A DNA stretch of 64,000 nucleotides from Teredinibacter waterburyi (GTDB lineage: Bacteria > Pseudomonadota > Gammaproteobacteria > Pseudomonadales > Cellvibrionaceae): positions 186,001 to 250,000 of the forward strand of contig NZ_MRUH01000168.1 in NCBI RefSeq assembly GCF_001922985.1, written 5' to 3'. The notes under the pieces are model-generated. The model had not been told where the DNA came from and made no database searches. It saw only the letters and a list, made by a program, of their open reading frames with translations. Both the position numbers and the translations under genes were made by a program. Every line of letters begins with the position of its first letter. Position 1 is the first letter of the stretch. Of the stretch, positions 61,534 through 64,000 are shown piece by piece.

Positions 61534-62852
61534 CTGGCGAGTATAACTTTGGCAGTAGCCACAGCAGTGGCAGCGAGCAGTTTGATCTTGTTATTGTCGG
61601 TGGTGGGATGGTGGGCTTAGCGTTGGCGGTTGATATCGCCAGCCGCGATGACTGCGCCCAGCTCAAAATTGCCTTAGTAGAAGCCACCGATCTCAATCCG
61701 CCTACAGCGGTCGAAGACAATCTTTTTGATCCGCGCGTGGTTGCGCTTTCCGATCAGTCTCGGCAGTTGTTGGTTGCACTTGGCGTTTGGTCGGATATAG
61801 CTCAGCAGCGCGCCTGTCCCTATGTGGCTATGCACGTGTGGGACGCAGAGGGCACTGGTAGTATCGATTTTCATTGCGATGACCTGCACGCCGATAGTTT
61901 AGGCACCATAGTTGAAAACTCGGTAATTGTTGCCGCGTTACGGCGTCGTGTCGCCAGCTTCGCAAATATTATCTTGATGACCGGTGCGCGCGTTACCGAC
62001 ATTACATTAATGGACGAGCAGCCCAATATTTCTGACCACGAAGGTCAGAGCTGGAATTTATTGAGTCTCGATTTAAGTGGGACTGCAATGTCCATTAAGG
62101 GAAGGTTGATAGTCGCTGCCGACGGCGCACGTTCTCAATTGCGAGACTTAGCTGCGTTGCCGGTGCGGGAATGGGACTACGGTCACACGGCGATTGTTAC
62201 CACGGTAAAAACGCAACAGCCTCATCAATTTAGCTGTTGGCAGCGGTTCACCCAAGATGGCCCGATCGCCCTATTACCATTAGCAAATACGCACGCTCAT
62301 GGCTCGCTCGACGGGTCGAACGGTCATTACTGCTCGCTGGTTTGGTCTGCCGCAACGCCGTTAAGTGAAGTGTTAATGGCGCAGGATGATGCTGAATTTT
62401 GCGCGGCACTTGGCAGCGCATTTGAGCATCGATTAGGTAAAATTGTCGAAGTCGCCGCGCGCCACGCAATTCCCCTGCGCCAACGCCATGCGGTAGATTA
62501 TGTTTGTCCTGGTCTGGCCTTGGTTGGCGATGCGGCTCACACAATCCATCCGCTTGCTGGGCAGGGAGTAAATCTCGGTTTTTACGACGTGGCCGCGCTT
62601 GCCGATGAAATTGGGCGGGCCTGTAAACGCCATCTACCCTTGTCCGACTATTCTATTTTGCGTCGTTACCAGCGCGCACGTAAAAGCCACAATCTTTCTG
62701 CAATGTTAATCATGGAAGGATTTAAACGTTTGTTTGGCGCCGACGACCCGGCGATACGCTGGTTGCGCAATAGTGGGATGTCATTTATGAATAAGCAGAC
62801 ATTTCTGAAAAAGCAGCTAAGTAAAATCGCGAGTGGCCAAGCCGCGCTATAG
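61530..62852 (+). CDS. ubiI: Ubiquinone hydroxylase UbiI/VisC family
   Basis: 440 residues. Second flavin monooxygenase of the pair, expected to hydroxylate C5. VGGGMVGLALAV, DPRVVALSDQSRQLL and GDAAHTIHPLAGQGVNLG are present. GTG start overlaps ubiH (GTGA), so they are coupled. Which of the two is UbiH and which UbiI rests on order as in E. coli (ubiH then visC). Confidence 0.9.
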   Translation: MTGEYNFGSSHSSGSEQFDLVIVGGGMVGLALAVDIASRDDCAQLKIALVEATDLNPPTAVEDNLFDPRVVALSDQSRQLLVALGVWSDIAQQRACPYVAMHVWDAEGTGSIDFHCDDLHADSLGTIVENSVIVAALRRRVASFANIILMTGARVTDITLMDEQPNISDHEGQSWNLLSLDLSGTAMSIKGRLIVAADGARSQLRDLAALPVREWDYGHTAIVTTVKTQQPHQFSCWQRFTQDGPIALLPLANTHAHGSLDGSNGHYCSLVWSAATPLSEVLMAQDDAEFCAALGSAFEHRLGKIVEVAARHAIPLRQRHAVDYVCPGLALVGDAAHTIHPLAGQGVNLGFYDVAALADEIGRACKRHLPLSDYSILRRYQRARKSHNLSAMLIMEGFKRLFGADDPAIRWLRNSGMSFMNKQTFLKKQLSKIASGQAAL

Positions 62853-62903
62853 ATTTAGCGCATCAAATTTAGAAAAAATATTAAAGGACATGAGGCGACA
62901 CCA

Positions 62904-64000
62904 TTGCCCAATGAACTCACCAGTGAAGAGCCTTTCCAAGCACTTTCGGGAAGCGCCTCTGTAACCGCTCACGCCGTACACAAAGATTGGTTGTTGTGTC
63001 ATTCCTGCGGTGAGCTACAAAAAGTTGTCGCCTTGTCTCCAGAACATGAGATGGTGTGCTACAACTGCGACGAAGTTTTGCACTCTGGGGCAGTTGGTCG
63101 GGTGCGATCGGCGGCGGCGCTGGCGGTAACGGCGCTAATATTATTTGTAGCGAGCAATTGGTTTCCCTTTATTACGCTTTATATTGGTGACCAAAGTCAG
63201 TCGACAACTATCCTCGATGGTTTCTGGGCGCTTATGGATCGCAATCAATGGGTATTGGCGAGCCTCGTTATTACCACGATTTTCCTTTTTCCTCTCGCCG
63301 AAATTTTTGCGTTCCTGTATCTGCTTATTCCCTACACCTACCAAAAACATCTGCCCGGCCAGGCGCCGGTCTTACGCTGGCTAGTACGCGCGCAATCGTG
63401 GAGTATGCTCGAAGTGTTTATGTTGAGTTTGGTGGTTACTGCGGTGAAACTTGCTGATATGGCGGTCATTAAGCTTGAGATTGGTGCCTACACATTTTTC
63501 GCGTTAGTCGGCGTACTCATTTTGACTTTTATGAAGCTTAATCGACGCAGGTTATGGAGTTGGTTAAATACCAACAACTATTTCGCTAAAGATCAAAACG
63601 AAATAGTTTACGACTGTCGAATTTGCCAGGCTATGGTGGGTGAATCGCTGGTCGATGAACGCCACGCTTGCCCGCGCTGTAACTCAGCGGTGTATAAGCG
63701 AATTCCTAACAGTATTCAAAAAACATGGGCGTTAGTTATTGCCGCTGGGCTACTTTATATTCCTGCCAATATTTTGCCGATCATGACCTATTCATCACTC
63801 GGTGATGTGGATACCGACACCATATTCTCGGGCGTAGTTGAATTACTTGCTCAGGGCCTATGGGGAATTGCAGGTATTATTTTTGTCGCCAGTATTTTGG
63901 TGCCTATGGCGAAGTTAATTATTTTGATTTACCTACTTCTATCGGTGCAAGCTGGCGTTAAATCGGGCGCGAAGCATCGAGCATTTTTACTGCGCCTTAC
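62904..64000 (+). CDS. pqiA: Paraquat-inducible protein A (PqiA), 3' end outside window
   Basis: 365 codons visible, then cut. Inner-membrane component of the Pqi MCE-type lipid transport system. Two zinc-ribbon/membrane repeats: CHSC...CYNC followed by helices (about 75-220), then CRIC...CPRC followed by WFPFITL-like helices with PANILPIMTY. Starts with TTG 62904 behind GAGG eight bases upstream; the nearby ATGs (62890 and 62911) are out of frame. PqiB would be expected beyond the window. Confidence 0.9.
   Translation, partial: MPNELTSEEPFQALSGSASVTAHAVHKDWLLCHSCGELQKVVALSPEHEMVCYNCDEVLHSGAVGRVRSAAALAVTALILFVASNWFPFITLYIGDQSQSTTILDGFWALMDRNQWVLASLVITTIFLFPLAEIFAFLYLLIPYTYQKHLPGQAPVLRWLVRAQSWSMLEVFMLSLVVTAVKLADMAVIKLEIGAYTFFALVGVLILTFMKLNRRRLWSWLNTNNYFAKDQNEIVYDCRICQAMVGESLVDERHACPRCNSAVYKRIPNSIQKTWALVIAAGLLYIPANILPIMTYSSLGDVDTDTIFSGVVELLAQGLWGIAGIIFVASILVPMAKLIILIYLLLSVQAGVKSGAKHRAFLLRL

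Overview
The window is chromosomal DNA from a gammaproteobacterium. The gene order closely follows the part of the Pseudomonas chromosome that carries oxyR-ridA-spoT-rpoZ-gmk-yicC-rph, radC-coaBC-algC-argB, trxA-rho-ubiD, argH-algZR-hemCDXY, crc-pyrE, ilvA-rpiA-serA and zapA-6S RNA-fau / ygfB-pepP-ubiH-ubiI-pqiA. A GH5 cellulase and a lipoprotein SGNH esterase sit inside otherwise conserved blocks. Together with SlmA and Crc this points to a Cellvibrionales-type marine or polysaccharide-degrading relative (Saccharophagus, Teredinibacter, Cellvibrio and similar) rather than to Pseudomonas itself. That placement is inference. I found no phage, insertion sequence, integron, CRISPR array, tRNA or rRNA.

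Layout. 1-7 kb: the end of yciA, a LysR regulator, a PAS-GGDEF-EAL protein, then a redox group (azoR, pirin, nitroreductase) beside oxyR. 7-17 kb: comB, nhaA, ridA-spoT-rpoZ-gmk, an inserted orphan MASE1-CHASE histidine kinase and SGNH lipoprotein, yicC. 17-24 kb: rph, an unknown secreted protein, mutM-rpmG-rpmB, the inserted GH5 cellulase, radC, coaBC. 24-37 kb: an algC with a membrane-anchored N-terminus, argB, slmA, a hybrid histidine kinase, ppk, trxA, rho, ubiD. 37-46.6 kb: yjdM and an SDR, then the minus-strand run algZ-algR-hemC-hemD-hemX-hemY, and argH divergent from it. 46.7-53 kb: crc/pyrE divergent pair, a DUF4124 protein, ilvA/rpiA divergent pair, serA. 53-56 kb: feoAB with a Fur-box-like site and a 0.7 kb gap that ends in a 49-residue membrane ORF. 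56-64 kb: fau, 6S RNA, zapA, a TIGR02449-like coiled-coil protein, then ygfB-pepP-ubiH-ubiI and a pqiA cut by the window end.

Functionally this is mostly core metabolism: stringent response and nucleotide supply, haem and ubiquinone synthesis, arginine, isoleucine and serine synthesis, translation and transcription termination, and iron uptake. The more unusual signals are regulatory or architectural: a hairpin over the crc ribosome binding site and start, alternative hairpins in the rpmB leader, direct repeats in the rho leader, a 21-bp-pitch tandem repeat before coaBC, a 16-mer present three times, a FeoB with a much reduced helical domain, the absence of dut and ppx from their usual neighbourhoods, and the small membrane ORF. 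I did not find a clearly new multi-gene system; the accessory content is single-gene insertions into conserved blocks.
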